Source: Dillenia suffruticosa (lineage: Eukaryota; Streptophyta; Magnoliopsida; Dilleniales; Dilleniaceae). Taken from it: a stretch of DNA of 64,000 nucleotides. Under the pieces are notes generated by a model. That model was given only the letters and a program-made list of their open reading frames with translations, did no database searches and was not told the DNA's origin. Within the stretch, counting starts at the first letter, position 1; every line of letters starts with the position of its first letter. Location of the stretch: NCBI GenBank assembly GCA_033439265.1, contig JAVTVX010000013.1, positions 18,642,500 through 18,706,499 on the forward strand. Direction: 5' to 3'. Positions 34,251-50,660 of the stretch are shown here, one piece after another. Made by a program: the position numbers and the translations under genes.

Positions 34251-37200
34251 TTAACCTCCAACAGCAATTTCGCTGTGGATCATCACTGGTGCGGATGAAT
34301 CAATGATTTCCTCTGCTGCAGGAGGATTCTCTTTGGGCTTCATTTCCACTGTCGCTTGAACTTCAGGTTTTTCCAAACAGTAATGGCTTTCGTCTAAGTT
34401 GCTGTTGGACTTCAACTCTTCGCTTTCTGCTTCTGGGGTCTTTGCTTTTACCACAGGAGGTTTCACTTCAGCCTTGGATGTTATGGATTTTCGAGATGGA
34501 AGCTTAGACAGAGACTTCTGAATTAGCTTCTTTGAAGCATCTGTTTCGGGAGTGGCTTGGACTTTCTTGTTCGAGTTGCTGTGGTCCCGGTTCACATGTG
34601 AACTAAGAGTAGACCCACCTTCTGAGGATTTATTTGTTGCTGGAGTCAAGCTCTTATTCCTCCCAAGCTTTGGAGATATTGGGCAAGTAGTTGGAATCTA
34701 GCCGAAGTGGCAAAGATCAATGAACTTAATGCTGATTAATAAATGAGATCAAAAGCAGTGTCTAAGAGGAAGAAAAATTAATAAATGAGATCAATGACAT
34801 AATGCTGATTAATAAAGGATGAAGATGTCCCTCAGGGATAGCTCAACCAGTAGAGCCTCCCCACTTCCATCCTCCCTTCTCGGTTTGATCTCGCTTGGTT
34901 GCATCTTCATATAGCCAAGAAAAAAAAGGATGAAGATCTTTGGCTTGGCCCAATGGTCGCTGTCAGTGGATGTTGAGCATCCATCACCCTCCTCATTTGC
35001 TTAGACAAATCAATAAATAAATGCTTTGGCGAGATAAATTGTTGCTTTTATCATTATCATTATTATTAAGAGTATGCATTTGTTATGGATGAAATGAAAG
35101 AATCAGACCATTGAGGCTGCAACTTTGAGAAATTTATAATTGCTTAAAATTCTTGTAATCAGAAGACACAGTGGCACAGCTCTCCACGTTCTTTGTGAAT
35201 AAGTCTACATATCTTCTTCTTGAAAGACAGATCAAGGAATAAAAGGCCAACATTTTCAGGCAGCAACAACATCAAGCTGTTGCTTTTCAGGATTATGTGG
35301 CATGACAAGGCCATGGTTCAGTCTGCAACCTATAAGCATGTTCCTGGAACTGCATAATCCTTAGCACTATTTATTTTCTATGAAGTGGTCATTTCTCAAA
35401 ACTCAGGTAAATTCTTTAACCGAGAAAGAATACCCATGTTGTAATCATTGATTCAAGGACCTTGTAGGCTGTCTCCAAATCTATTCTAATGACATTGAGA
35501 AAACACGACATGCAGATTTGCAAGATTCTAAACATAGATTTGAATGTTTCATTGTGTAAGGCTCTTAATTTACCCATCGTCCTAGTTGATCAGGAATATG
35601 GAAATAGATTAGGTTCATTAAGACCTACTAAAGGAATCATGCATAAGAGGCTAGCCTTGGTGTTGAAATTAACAAGACATGCAGTATGGTGAATTGACAC
35701 TACAGAGTTAAATAGGTGACAGGTTTAATTGGGTGGACTGGGCAAATGACAAAGCAAAGTTCCTTGCTTGGAAGATCATAAGCAGCATATAAGAAATTCT
35801 ATTAGTTTAGGTTATGGGCTCTAAATAATTTTTCCAGCTGTAAAGAACCAGGGAAATAATTGTCCTCTACAATTATAAAACATGCTGCAAAGAGTGTAGC
35901 AAGCAAGATAGAATAGATAAGTTACCTTCTTTAGTTCAACTTTTGGAGGAGGTTCCTTGTAGAAACTTGGCATGGGTGCAGCCTTGAAGGTCAAGCTCTT
36001 CCTAAGTTGCTTGATCTCTTTCTCCTGGCTTTCCTGCAAGACGTACCCCATAAATCAAGACGGATTAAGTTCTGGATAAACCAGAATGATGGAGCAAATA
36101 AAGAAAACATCAGGAACAAATTGAAATGCATTGTCAATGCTTTTATCAACACCTTTGTCTTTGCCTGAAGATTAGTTTTTTCAACTTCCTTTGCATGTAT
36201 TTTTTCCTCCATCTTCATGAAGAACTGGCACACAAGAAAATACTCAATTAAGCTTCACTAGAAACACAAAATATAAGAAAACAATTTCACAATGATATGA
36301 AGAGAGCCTAAGTCTTGTTAGTAACCTCCTTTCGCTTCTCAGCACGCTCTTCCAACCTAAAAGAGAATCCAGAGCCACTGCTCCTCCGTGACCCACGAGG
36401 AGTACAACTGCTCATAACCATGTAACACAAAAACATATATCAATGTAAAAATCCAAAGAAAACAGACAAACAGCTGAAATTAGAAGCCAACTGTGAATGG
36501 AAGTGAGAGATTGGAGTCCTACGAAGAAGTAGAATGAACATCTTCATCATCTTTAATAGATAATGCCACCTTTATGGCCTTTGGACTCTCATCTGCGGAG
36601 CTGTAATTAAACACAACAGATTCAATAGTTGAACTCATGGTCCATGCAAAATGTACAGACACCATAAAAGGGGGAAAAAAGTTCCGATTATCTATTTGCA
36701 GAAACACATAAATGCTGATGAGCAAGTTTGTCGCATGACAAGAATAACACAAAAAAACCAATTGACAGTTGGCCTAGTGGGATGTGGTGCTAAATCCCTT
36801 AACCATGTTCCCAAATTCGACTCGCGATTTGGGTATGAAAAAAACTACGTTGGGAGGGTAGCCCCCTTAAATGAGCCACTGTAAGTTCCAAACTGGTTGG
36901 TATAGTACCAAAAAAAAAATGAATAACACAAAAAAATAGATAAGCACTTTAAGACAACAATCAGTATAATTACCAACAGAAACATCAACAAAGATATGGT
37001 ACACTTTATAGAGAACAAAGTATAGAAGATAAGACGGCATAACATGTTTTCAGCAAACTACGTGAAGCATTAGTTGGTGAAGAGTTCGACTCACATGCAG
37101 GCTTTCGATGGTGGGCAGTTGATGGTGGCAATTGCAGAACCAGATTTTGCTGACTAGTATATATGGTAAGAGAATGAGATACCAACAAGCGAAGAGTTAA

Positions 37201-38179
37201 AATACCCAAGTGAGAAAACAAAATGGGTAATTTTTGTGAAAAACATACAACAACAAATCCATACCAGAGTTCGTTGGAAGCTGGGCTTGCTCAACAAAGC
37301 ACAATGGGCGGAAGCACTACCTCCATTAGTATTTGCTTCTTTCACAATGGCCCCAGTAGAAGCCCGCCTAGTGCGATGATAGGGTGATTTTTCAGCAGAA
37401 GAGGCATCAACTTTTGGACCATTACCACGGGCAGTTTTGGTGTCAACCTTCAAAGGGGTCCCACCAACACTTTTCTTCATACAATCCGCATGGAGCCCTC
37501 TTGACGAAAAAGAAAGACTCTGAGAAAGGACTGGCCTCTGGTTATGCGAGTGAGGCATTGAGGCTTTCGGCTTATTATTCTTGATAACATCACCATTGGG
37601 AGTACCAGATCCCTGCGTTAGGAAATTAGATTTAGCATCCTACAGTTAGGCCGGTTTGGTGACGCAAGTAAAGCACTCATGAGAAATAATTTTTTTCTTT
37701 CAAATAAAACCATTGAAACGCATTGCATTTGAAGCTATAATTAGCCCTAATAGGGCATTTCCAATGGTATGAGAAAAGTTTTGGCTCCAAGATTATACTA
37801 TCATGAGCACTGTTAAACACAATGAAACAATTTACCAAAGCAATCCTCATTTAGCATAGGCCATTTAGCATCCAAAGACGCTGTTAATCTTCATAGGAAT
37901 ACTAGGGGAAAAAAATGGAGCTCTACTTAAACTTGTGTGCAATACCTTCACTTTCTTAGATGTTTTACTTTCTGAACCAGCCGGTGCAACTTCTCCCAGC
38001 ACAGCACCAGAGACTTTAACACTTCCATTTGTTGTTGGGATTTCAGAAACATGATTTGCATCCAGCACTGCCTCACCATTTACTACATTTAGTTTCTCTT
38101 CTTTCAAGCTCTCAACTGGTAGCTCCACTTGATTTTTTCCACTTTCAACATCCAAAGAAGCCCCATTCTCAGAGTCCAT
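34251..38179 (-). CDS. WDL4: TPX2-domain WVD2-like microtubule protein
   Basis: Eight coding exons, from the start: 38179-37946, 37612-37265, 37153-37095, 36600-36523, 36407-36326, 36224-36153, 36033-35926 and 34697-34251. They join in frame to 475 residues with GT-AG introns. The N-terminal half is low-complexity and acidic to Ser-rich. The TPX2 core (about residues 250-337) carries [28 protein letters not shown] and [14 protein letters not shown] followed by [16 protein letters not shown]. The tail is Lys/Ser/Pro-rich. WVD2/WDL proteins bind and bundle cortical microtubules and affect anisotropic growth. The symbol rests on family plus position next to an FLA and a CDPK gene, as at At2g35880; WDL3 to WDL6 are close alternatives. 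Introns 3 and 7 each contain a SINE with a target-site duplication. Confidence 0.87.
34814..34937 (+). mobile_element. short tRNA-SINE with 13-bp target duplication
   Basis: AAAGGATGAAGAT stands at 34814-34826 and again at 34925-34937. The roughly 98-base insert between them has GGATAGCTCAACCAGTAGAG (A-box-like, tRNA-like) and CGGTTTGATCTC (B-box-like) and ends in A-rich sequence. It lies in intron 7 of the WVD2-like gene, antisense to it. Confidence 0.75.
36742..36936 (+). mobile_element. tRNA-SINE with perfect 16-bp target duplication
   Basis: GAATAACACAAAAAAA occurs identically at 36742-36757 and 36921-36936. The 163-base insert has TGGCCTAGTGG (a perfect A-box consensus) and AATTCGACTCGC (B-box-like), then a body with CTTAAATGAGCCACTGTAA, GGTTGGTATAGTACC and an A tail. 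It lies in intron 3 of the WVD2-like gene, antisense to it. It is the best-preserved member of the family also seen at 5.8 and 6.1 kb. Confidence 0.85.
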
Positions 38180-39200
38180 TGCTTAACAAAAGCTTACTAT
38201 GACAGAAAGAAGGCCCTGCGAAATTCAAATTGGATCATAAGCTTTTGATACTGTTGGAAGTTAATGCCCACGTGGGGCATTTTCAAATAGGGTTAGTTTT
38301 AATTTTAAAAGAATCCTTAACTAATCCAATAACCAACATGAAAAGCTCCCCAAGGATCTCTATGCAAAAAAAACAAAAAAATAAAAAAATTTTAACTCCC
38401 TTCCCTTATGAGTCTAAAATGTGCCTACGTGAAAATAAGAAAGGAATGTGTCTTTGCTTGATTGAATTCTTTGGCCGAGAAATGGTTTGCACAATTGAGA
38501 GACCAATTCTCAAGAGGGAGAAAAAAATAGATTAAGTGTTTGAGAAATCTTCACGAAAGAAAATTTCTCCCGTCAATAGATTATCGCTGTTCTAAGTACT
38601 GAGTTGTTGAAAACTCGAAGTGGGGTTTCTTTAGAAATGAATAGCACACCCAATTCTCATGAAAGCACAACTTTAGAAGAACACCAATGCATATAATTAG
38701 GCAGAGAAGATCCTCAAACATAGATTCAACTTACACCAGAGCACGACAGAAACAAAAACCAAAGACCAAACAAACAGATCCGACAAGAACCCCAAAATCA
38801 ACCGATCAAAACAAGTCCTAAAATTCACAAGGTAATCAAAGGGAATAAATGTTGACTTAACAGAACATCGGCATCAATGGAAAGGAGTACCTTCAGAAAC
38901 CCTGAAGAAATCGTGAGAAGAGAAAGAGAACCGAGCAATCAGTACAACCGATTCAAGGGTTGAGCGACATTGAAGCGTTCAAAGTCGAACATTAAAACAA
39001 ACAAACAGCCGGGACCGGAGTGAAAGCGAAAGTGAACAGTGAACAGAGAAAGCGACTTAACGTGATTTGCTATTCGCTAGTAAACGAGGTTTGAATTGAA
39101 AGGAGCTACGAAAAACAACTTCGGGGAAGAGTCTGATTCCTGAAGGTCCGAAAAAAACCTAGAGAGAGAGAGAGAGAGAGAGATAGAGAGAGAGAGAGTG
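38180..39200 (-). promoter_or_regulatory. WDL4: WVD2-like gene 5' leader with 5'UTR intron
   Basis: On the minus strand a donor (TCTGAAG|GTACTC) after 38891 and an acceptor (TTTCGCAG|GG) before 38215 bound a 675-base intron upstream of the start codon. A (CT)n tract (minus strand) near 39.16-39.20 kb marks the likely start of the transcript. Confidence 0.6.
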
Positions 39201-42200
39201 ATGGATGATGAATGGTGGGGGCGCAGTGCAGGGTAACAAGTTTGATTAAGCACGAGTGGGACGAGCTTTTGAAAGAAGGTAGATAAGAAGGATCGGGATG
39301 TTTCTAATTTGATCGAGCGGTAATTTCCCTACACTTCCACTTTTGCCCCTGTACCAACTCCCTCCCCCTCCCCTCAAAAAAGGACCTTTTTTTTTCTTCT
39401 TCTTTTGGTTTACGTCACTTTATTTTATTTTTATTATTTTTGAGGGATGACATAAGAAATCACAATATTAAGTCTGTCTGGTAACTGCAAATTAAGTACT
39501 AAAAGAATAAATTATTAAGAAATAATATTTTAAAAAATATAAATGTATAAAAAAAATTATGAATAATTTAAAACTAACTTATTTCTGAATACCTAAAATG
39601 AGAAATTAAATAACACAAATAAAATATTTTGCACATTTAGTAATAAATTTTCAAATTCTTGTTTTAATTTTTTATTTTCTTCCCTTTATAAGTAATGAAT
39701 ATTATTATATAAAAATATCATTATATTAATAAAACTTTTGTATTGAAAATCTTATCTAATCTCATATGAATTTAATCTTAATTTTCTCAACTCAATCAAT
39801 ATGAAAATGAATATTAACGTTAAACCAAATTTTATTGAGTCAATTTTTCGGACAGTCGCATAATTATTAAAACAAAAAAGAATTTTGCAAAAAAAAGAGA
39901 AAAAGATAAAAAAATAATCACACAAATAATTTCGACGTTGACATCTCAAGCAACTAGTATACAATGTGCACATTCTTTTCGTGGCTAATAAGGTACTTAA
40001 TCATCAATTCAATCATAATTTATTTTTTTCCTTTTTTTTTCATCTCCGTATAGCTAGCGTATTTTGGATTTTCAACTAGAGTATAAGTAGAAAATTGGGA
40101 AAAAAAATAAAAATAAAACCTAGAAATACAAATGACTCTTTGAAGGATAATATTACTATTTAGGTTTTGGAATTTTAATCTTTCTCAAAGGACTATATTG
40201 GACATGTAAAATTTCTTCTTCACATGAAAAATTAAATATATTTTATATTCTTTTACTTGATTGTTAGTATCCAAAAAATTTAACTAATTCAGATCAATCA
40301 GTTATACCGTTTAATTTAAAGATTGACTTTTCCAATATCTATTTTTCATTAATCTAGATTTTGATTAAGAAAATTTAATATTTTACTATTAAATTCAAGT
40401 GTTATTAATTAAATATATTTTATGTGCTAAAATCATTGATATAGCTTATCCCCGAATGAGATGGGATATTTGTATCACCGGAAAAGTAATCTTTGGAAAT
40501 ATTTAATTATTTTTATGATTGGTTATTCACATAATCTTTTATGGATTTATAAACTTTAGTTTAATTTGATATTCAATTATACTTGGTATCGTGTAAGACA
40601 TTTGATAAACATCGTACAATCATTTTTTACTTAATAAACAAAAATTTGGATATTCAAATTCCAAACTAATTATTAGGAGATGCATTTTTTAAAATAAAGT
40701 TCAAAATATAAATTATGAAAATAATAATAGAAAAGTTTTAAATGTTAATGTTGATAAGTATTTGTTTTGGAATATATATATATTTTTTAATAAAAAACTA
40801 AAAAGAGTAAATTAAAAGGAGAGAAAGGGCAGAATGGTCATTAGGGTTGGTGAGGTATAAAATGCCAATGAAAGAAAAAGCAATGATTGAATCGGAGAGG
40901 AGAAACAAAAACAACTGTTGGAGAACGTGCATAAGGTGAGGATTGCTTGGAGAGTCAGGTGTGGGGGATGTCCGTCTTGCTCCCTGACGTGGCATGACAC
41001 TCCAACGTGATTGGTCTCACGTTTCTCTCCTTCCCTTCAACCAACTGCATCTGAGCTGTCCTGACGTGCCTATGATTATGCCGTTTCTCTCTCTCATAAA
41101 AAATAACAAGTAACAAAAAAACAATAATAATAAATTTGAGGAAAAATATGAAAAAAAAAGTAAAATCATAAGTGACGAAGAAAAAATTAGTAAATAGTTT
41201 TTTTTTAACAGATAATACCAATTTTACCTATTTAAATATTTTATGAAAATATTCGCACTAAATTTAAAAGTATTTATAAATTTAAAATTTTTTTAATAAA
41301 TCTCAAATATCAAATAAAATTTTAAATTTGGACTCAAAACCTTTACCATCCTCTTAATTTACATGTGTTAGAATAAGCGGAAATTTCAGAGGCAAACTTT
41401 TAAATTTTATTTGATATTTGAAATTTATTATAAGGTTTTTTTATAATAAACTAAACAATATAAACAGTTTTGGTATCAAATATTTTATTTGATAACAAAT
41501 AAACTTAACCACAAAAAAAATTAAATTTTGATATATACAATTTATAAACATTATAAACAAAATTCCGGTTATAGAAGGGTTTATATTATTTATATTGCTT
41601 TTGATGCTTTTAAGGACTTGCCTAGTGTCACGGTTTATGATTTTGTACCAACTTTCACAAGCGAGCAGACCAAGTTGGGACTTAGTTTATTTAAAAGTAT
41701 TTGTTTATAGTAATATTTTGTTATAAAACTAAATATCCATTTATTTTTCTATTTTTAGATAATTTTAAAGGGTTAGAAAGAGTTTTAAAAAAATTCGAAA
41801 AAAAATATAGTGTCATATAACTTATTGTAATGATATGTTTGAGGTAAGGTTCCTCCCCTGGCACTTAGCGACCAATGTTATGGCTCAAATTAATTTTCGA
41901 CGCGGCCAAAAGGAACGTCATCGTGGCTCAAAAAAAAAAAAAGGAAAAAGAAAAAGAAAATGTGTGGCCGCCAACTTTTGATTGGCCTATGAAACTGACC
42001 TATAATTCTTCCACGTCGGATTTCATTTTAAAGTAATGTTGTTGGACGCGCACGATTCACGATGTCTCTCTCTCTCTCGGGAATTAGCGGGTGGTGCGTT
42101 GCACTCGAAGCAGGCGGTCTTCTTCTTCGATTCTAGTTTTGATTTTCTTGTCGACGTGGCTCCTTAATTATTGTCCAATTTGGATCCATCTGGCCGAGGA

Positions 42201-45200
42201 GTCTTCTCAAATTAAATAATGAGTCCTTAAAATTATTGTTCGGGTTGGGTTCGGATACATAAATGAAAAAAAATTATAAGATGATAAATAAATACATATG
42301 TTAATATTTTTGGTTAATGATAAAACATATCTTCTAAAAATTACAAAAAGGCAAAAGATAAAAAATTTTATGACCATGTCTATTGTGGGTGAAATTACGA
42401 GTATGTCCCTAACAAATTTATCGGCCAACCCCTATTAGAAGATCTTTCTCCCCCTTTTCTCAATCAGATTGTGATACACAATAATGTTGTGCAAATACAC
42501 ACACATTCTCATAAAATAGCAATTAAAGATTTCCCCCATCTCATTGAGGACCAAAAAGGACAATAACTAGGTCGGCCTCTAAATACTTACTACATTATGG
42601 TGCATATTTGTTTATTTGTCTATGCTTTTTATTTTGTTAGGAGAGCATGACAAAGGGAAAATTTTAAACAATACGCACCGATGTTTTATTCGTATAGTAA
42701 TTGATTACTGATATTTTTTAAATAAAATTTTAATTTTAAATTTTATATAAGATAAAAATAGATATGGATAAAATTTGTTTTTTAAGGGATTTAGCTAACT
42801 CAAACCGAATTTAATTGAATTCAATATATTTATCGGATATCAGTGATTTATAAAATATATATATACACAACATACATTTAGCCTCGTAGGATTATGGTGT
42901 CTTAATACCACCTGTCTTCCCAATGATAAATTTCAAATAAAATTTACTCCGCTAAAAGTTATTTTTTCTTCTTGTATGTTCAATTAAGATTTTTTTTTTT
43001 TGGTTACCCTCCTCAAGTGAGGTAATATTTACCTCTAGTTTAATTACCCCATCGTAAGTCATAGGAAGACAAAATTCTTTGCAAACACACTTAAAAGAGA
43101 GTAAAATTTGGAGAGTAATATTTTACATTCTTTACTTTCCTACGACACGTACTTTCTTCATCAAATATTTGTAACATAATAATTATGTAAAATCATTATT
43201 TAATTAATCATTAATCCAGAGTCCTTGTCATTTCATATCAATAAGGCAAGACTGCTCTTTCCGAATCCCCATATCTTTCTCTTCGTTGCCGGCGTCCCAT
43301 TGCAACTTCTGGCCACTGCTTCAAGCAACTAAAGCTGAAATAACAAAGAGGAGATCCAATAACAATAATTTGTGGGTTGTGGTTTGTTTTTTTGTTCAAT
43401 GGTGGGTCTGTGATCTTAGTGCTACACTCGAGGGGTAATCTCTGTGATGTAATAATCTAATGACATTTGAATCACCTGCTGGGTTAAGATATGAGAAAGT
43501 TTTACGTCCTTTAATCAAGTGCTTGAGTTTAAGTCTTTTTGAGAATGTAAAAGATTATTTTAGAAGGTCTCTCTTCATAGAAAGTCCGACAGTCAAGTCG
43601 ACCCGAATTAGTCGAAAAATACCAAAAGTGAGGGATAAAAAAAATGGAGGCATCGACTAATCAAATGATTATATATTGGCATCTATTATATTTTATTTAT
43701 AATATTTTTAATTAAATTAAGAAAAAGAAGAATTTTACAAATACAAGTCAAATTCTTCAATTAAAATTAATTGAAATTATCATTATATTATATGAATGAT
43801 TGAAATCTTTTTCCAAACTTTATTCAAGACTAATGACCAAGTGGGGAGAAGAAAATTAAGTGCTTATTGAAAATCAAGATTTGAATGTCCTTATCGCATA
43901 ATTTTAAATGTCCCACACAGTTCGCATTTTTTTTTTTTAACTTATCTTGGTCATCACCCAATATTTAAGCTTTTATCCCGACTAAATCTGGACCGACCGT
44001 TATAAAACATATTTTGCGGGGATGGGTCCCTCAACATTAGTTTTTTTCTCGTTCTCATGCCAAGTCAGATCCAAACATGGAGACGGGACGTAACTCCCTT
44101 AACCAACTACGCCAACAAATGTAAGTTCCATATAGTTTGCATTGATTATTCTCTTATCCATCACTTAAGAGAAGAATGTACATAATTTGAAAATTAAGCT
44201 AATGCTAATGCCCATAAGTTCTTATCCATCATTTTCCTTTTTTTACTTTAAACTTGATCGACTGATATAATGTTTTAAGCGTGACATGTATAAACACAAA
44301 AATTATTTCTCTTAACAACTGACTTTTAAGGATAAAATCTGATTTTCTATATATATGGTATCAATGTCACACGCTCTAAATTTTAGGTATTTAAGGCAGC
44401 CATTTAATTTTCAGTATTTTGTGCGTGTGCAAAAGAAAAAGTCCAAAGTGATTAGCTTCTTTTTAGTTGCTGCATCAGCAAACGAAATCATCTTTCAAAC
44501 TAGTTGCTTGCTTTGAAATGCAATACCCATTTATCCCTGCTTTGACTATGACAATTTCCACACCTAATATCTTCAAACTTTTCAACACTGCTCAATCAAA
44601 AAAACAAAAATAAAAAATAAAAAATAAAAACTTTTCAAAACTCTTATCTAATTCAAAATCAACCACATCATTTGTGCCAATTTATTGTGGCAAATCTGTC
44701 ATCTGGCATTTTCAAATTATACTACTCCGACCATAGAGTGATGTTTAGAGAGAGTCTGAAGGAGCTTTGGTAGCCTCACTATTTAGGGGGCAAGGAAAGA
44801 GTCAAGAAACATAAATGGATAGGACATATATAAATGATTATATATGTATATAAAGAAGATCAATGATTGGGTTTGTGGGTTAATTGCACAATCCTGACGG
44901 ATTTACTATAGTGCAATTGAACGGTAGGGGATGAATTAGTGACTGTTACTTAAAAAATGGACTAGATGCCTGGATGCCAAGTGACCCATTTTCTAAATCA
45001 TCTCTAACTGCATTGTTGCCAACATGTAGTTTTCTTAGTTGTCAAAGCAAGTTTATATTAGTAATCTCCCATTATGTGCCACACCCGATGCCCGAAAGTT
45101 CAAAATAGAAAATGGTTTTTTCCCCAACCATACTAGATCATGTAGGCATGCCCAAAACAAGATATATTCATGGTGTGCACGATAAAAACAGTTGCCAATC

Positions 45201-45498
45201 AGTTTGGACATGCCCAATTTTCTCAGGTCTCTCATGGAAGGCTCTTATTGCAGCAGTGGAGGAAAACATATAGGACAGAGACGAGAGAGAAGGAAAAATG
45301 AATAACCTTTCTCCTTTTCTTTTCACATATTCACTATACAAAGCAAAGTAACAGCGCTAACCGATTAGATACAAAACTACCCAAAAGTGAAAACTTTGAG
45401 CACATTCAACTAGGGCTACTTTGCAACATTATGGACTTGTATACAATAAACAAAAGTATATCCGCAAGGGAAGGAAAAAAAAAAAGGATGGTATAATC
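39201..45498. other. long AT-rich intergenic region
   Basis: No gene is supported across about 6.3 kb. CT-rich tracts and ACGT-core elements (CTGACGTGGCATG near 40.98 kb, CTGACGTGCC near 41.06 kb, TCGACGTGGCTCC near 42.15 kb) recall promoter DNA, but no coding region follows them. A minus-strand SINE lies at 43.93-44.13 kb. The end nearest 45.5 kb holds the 3'UTR of the kinase gene. Confidence 0.55.
43928..44135 (-). mobile_element. SINE-like element, minus strand
   Basis: On the minus strand it begins TTTGTTGGCGTAGTTGGTTA (A-box-like), has a degraded B-box-like TTTGGATCTGAC, shares its body with the copy at 22.39-22.56 kb, and ends in a run of A. Flanks AGTTCGCATT and AGTTTGCATT (one mismatch) may be the target duplication. 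Confidence 0.6.
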
Positions 45499-47930
<2,432 letters not shown>

Positions 47931-48575
47931 TTCACTCTACTCTTTGAAATTTTTTCCCAAAAGACAAAGAACAACTTTCTCAAATTTTGACAAAATCCAT
48001 GTTATATCTAGGTCTAATACAACAATGTGTATTGCTTTGCCCTAAATTGAAAAGGGTTCTTAGTAAAAAGCTGAAACAGGTCTCTAGCATTGGACTTGGA
48101 GACAAAGTAAGAAAATTGTGAAACAGAGTATCAAACCTTAAAATCAAGTTCAAAAATTTAGGAAATCCAAAAAGAACCCGCTTGCAGAAAACCTTTCCAG
48201 ATGACAAATAGAAAGCGCAAGAGTCTTACAAACGCTTGAAGAACCCTAGCAGAGAAAGGTATGAGAAACCCGTTTTAAAGTAGAGAATAAGAGGAAACAG
48301 ACTACTTGGAAAGTTTCTATAAAAAATCATTCCTTTATTTTTTTCCTTTTTGGAAACCGTATCGAGGGGGAAATGCCCACGAAGCCACGGAAGGAAGAAA
48401 AATAAAAAATGAGCCACAAAAATAGTTGTTTCAATAGAGGAGTGTGAACTGTGACCCACTTTAGGGTTTACCAGGTCTTCAAGGGAAGGCTGTTTTTGTG
48501 GAAATTGATACGCCAACCGTGTGTGTTGATTTTCTATCCACACTCGACCCTATTTGAGTTCACACGCCAAAATCT

Positions 48576-48599
<24 letters not shown>

Positions 48600-48608
<9 letters not shown>

Positions 48609-50588
48609 AGGCCATACGGGTTTTTCTGTTGGAAGATTTCAAACGTGTGGGAAACCGCGTGTGGGTTTGTGGGTCGCATCGAATACTAAAAATACTTTCT
48701 GTATTTGCATTGTGCCCTGATGTCCCCCCCCCTTTTTTTTCGTTTGCTAACTGTATACTTAGCGTTTAAGTACTAATATCATACCTTAATTTTTAATTTT
48801 CTGTAATAATATTGATAATTTTAACCATTGTATTTTCAAGTGTATATATTAATAAATTCATTAAATTTGTATATACCTAAAAATTTTATGCCTCGCATAA
48901 CTATATTTGAATTCATCTTTATAAAATTTTGATTCATAATAATTCTTTAAAAATAATTAAATTATTTTTATCTTGGTCACAATTGTTATCTAAATATTTT
49001 TTTATATACAAAATTACATTTAACATTTTCCTTATATTAATGTGCAAAAAGGACAATTAAGTGTCATTTTAGAATATTGGAAATTAAACATTTTGAAGAG
49101 CATTTGGGAGCTTATGAAGAGATTCTTTTGTATGTCCGGCAACCCCAAGCCATGGCTGTCTTGGACTTGATCGACGGCCGGCGATTGCCGGTCACCCTTT
49201 TCCATTTATTTACTTTATTTTATAGTATTGGGGTTGCTGTGTTTACAAGATTAAAATTAATTATTTGACAGATTAAAAGCAATTAAATATTAGTTGGGTT
49301 TTCAAAACCAGAGGAAGTGAAACGATCAACATTGAAATGAAAGACCCCCCACTGTATTGTTTTGATGACCCTTTCCATGCACATAGATCACTTACCCCTG
49401 TGGACTTTCATGGGGTTTTTATTTAATTTAATTTAATTGATGGAGAAAGCCATTTTTAACTTTGACTATGTTGCTAAAGTTCGCCAAAAGTTGGAAGACG
49501 TGTAAAGCACAGTGAAGCTTCGGAAATGCATTTTTTTAATTAAAAAAAAAAAAAACCTAAATGTGACTCATTGGTATAATCCAACAAATTGAGAAGCAAT
49601 CTGTGCCTAGAAACACCTTCCTAGGGTTTAGACTTGTGATTTCCCACATACATTCTGTCTCGTCTCTGGAACGCCTCTTCATTATTCTAATGCTTAGTAA
49701 TTACTTATTTATTACATTTTTCAAGTTCATTGTATCATTTTTTAATAATATATCTTGCGAAATTAATTCAACATAGTTTAAACCGTGTTAGATAATACTC
49801 TTTTGTAAATATTAAAAGTTTATCCGATTTAAATGCAGTATTAACTCTAAATTATAGAGCAAAATGCAATTTATCTTTTTCGATGAACTCTTTTTTACAT
49901 TTCTTTTTTTTTTTTTGTGACTTTATGTTTAAATAGCATAAAAATATAATATGTCATATGACCTTTAATTTGCTGTAAAGGTAGAAATATAAACTAAGAG
50001 TTTCAAAATCACATTTAACTGTGTAAATAACTCAATTTTATATATTTGAATTCATTTTATAGGATATGTTTGAGCCAAATTTTAAATGGGTGCAGCCACC
50101 TGAGGGGGTTTTCTTTTTATATTTGTCTTTATCCTTTCCGATGCAGGGGACTTGATCCTTTCCAACTCCAAAACCAATGTTTTCTTTAGGTGAATGCGCA
50201 AAAGAGAGGAAATTCGTCGAAAGACCAAAGGGAGTTGAGTTGACATAACATGAGATGGAGCCAAGACCCCATCCTCCTAACCCCAGCGGGTCATTAAAAA
50301 TGTGAGCCACAATTGACTCAAAATTTTTCATTTTTTGGGGGAATGTAATCTACCGCATGACAGAATTGAAGAGATGGATGAGGTTGATTATTACACACGA
50401 GACTCCACGCCTCAAAGAAAAATAATTGCGCTGTACCACTCCAATAATTTGAAGCGATCATTTTACTTTATTCCCTACTTCCTTTGGAGCACTGAAAGGA
50501 AACGTGATTAATTCAGAATGGGGATAAAGTTTTCAAAATTTTAAGTGGGGTTCATTCATCCTTGGTGCTGCTTGAAATCATGCATATG

Positions 50589-50660
<72 letters not shown>

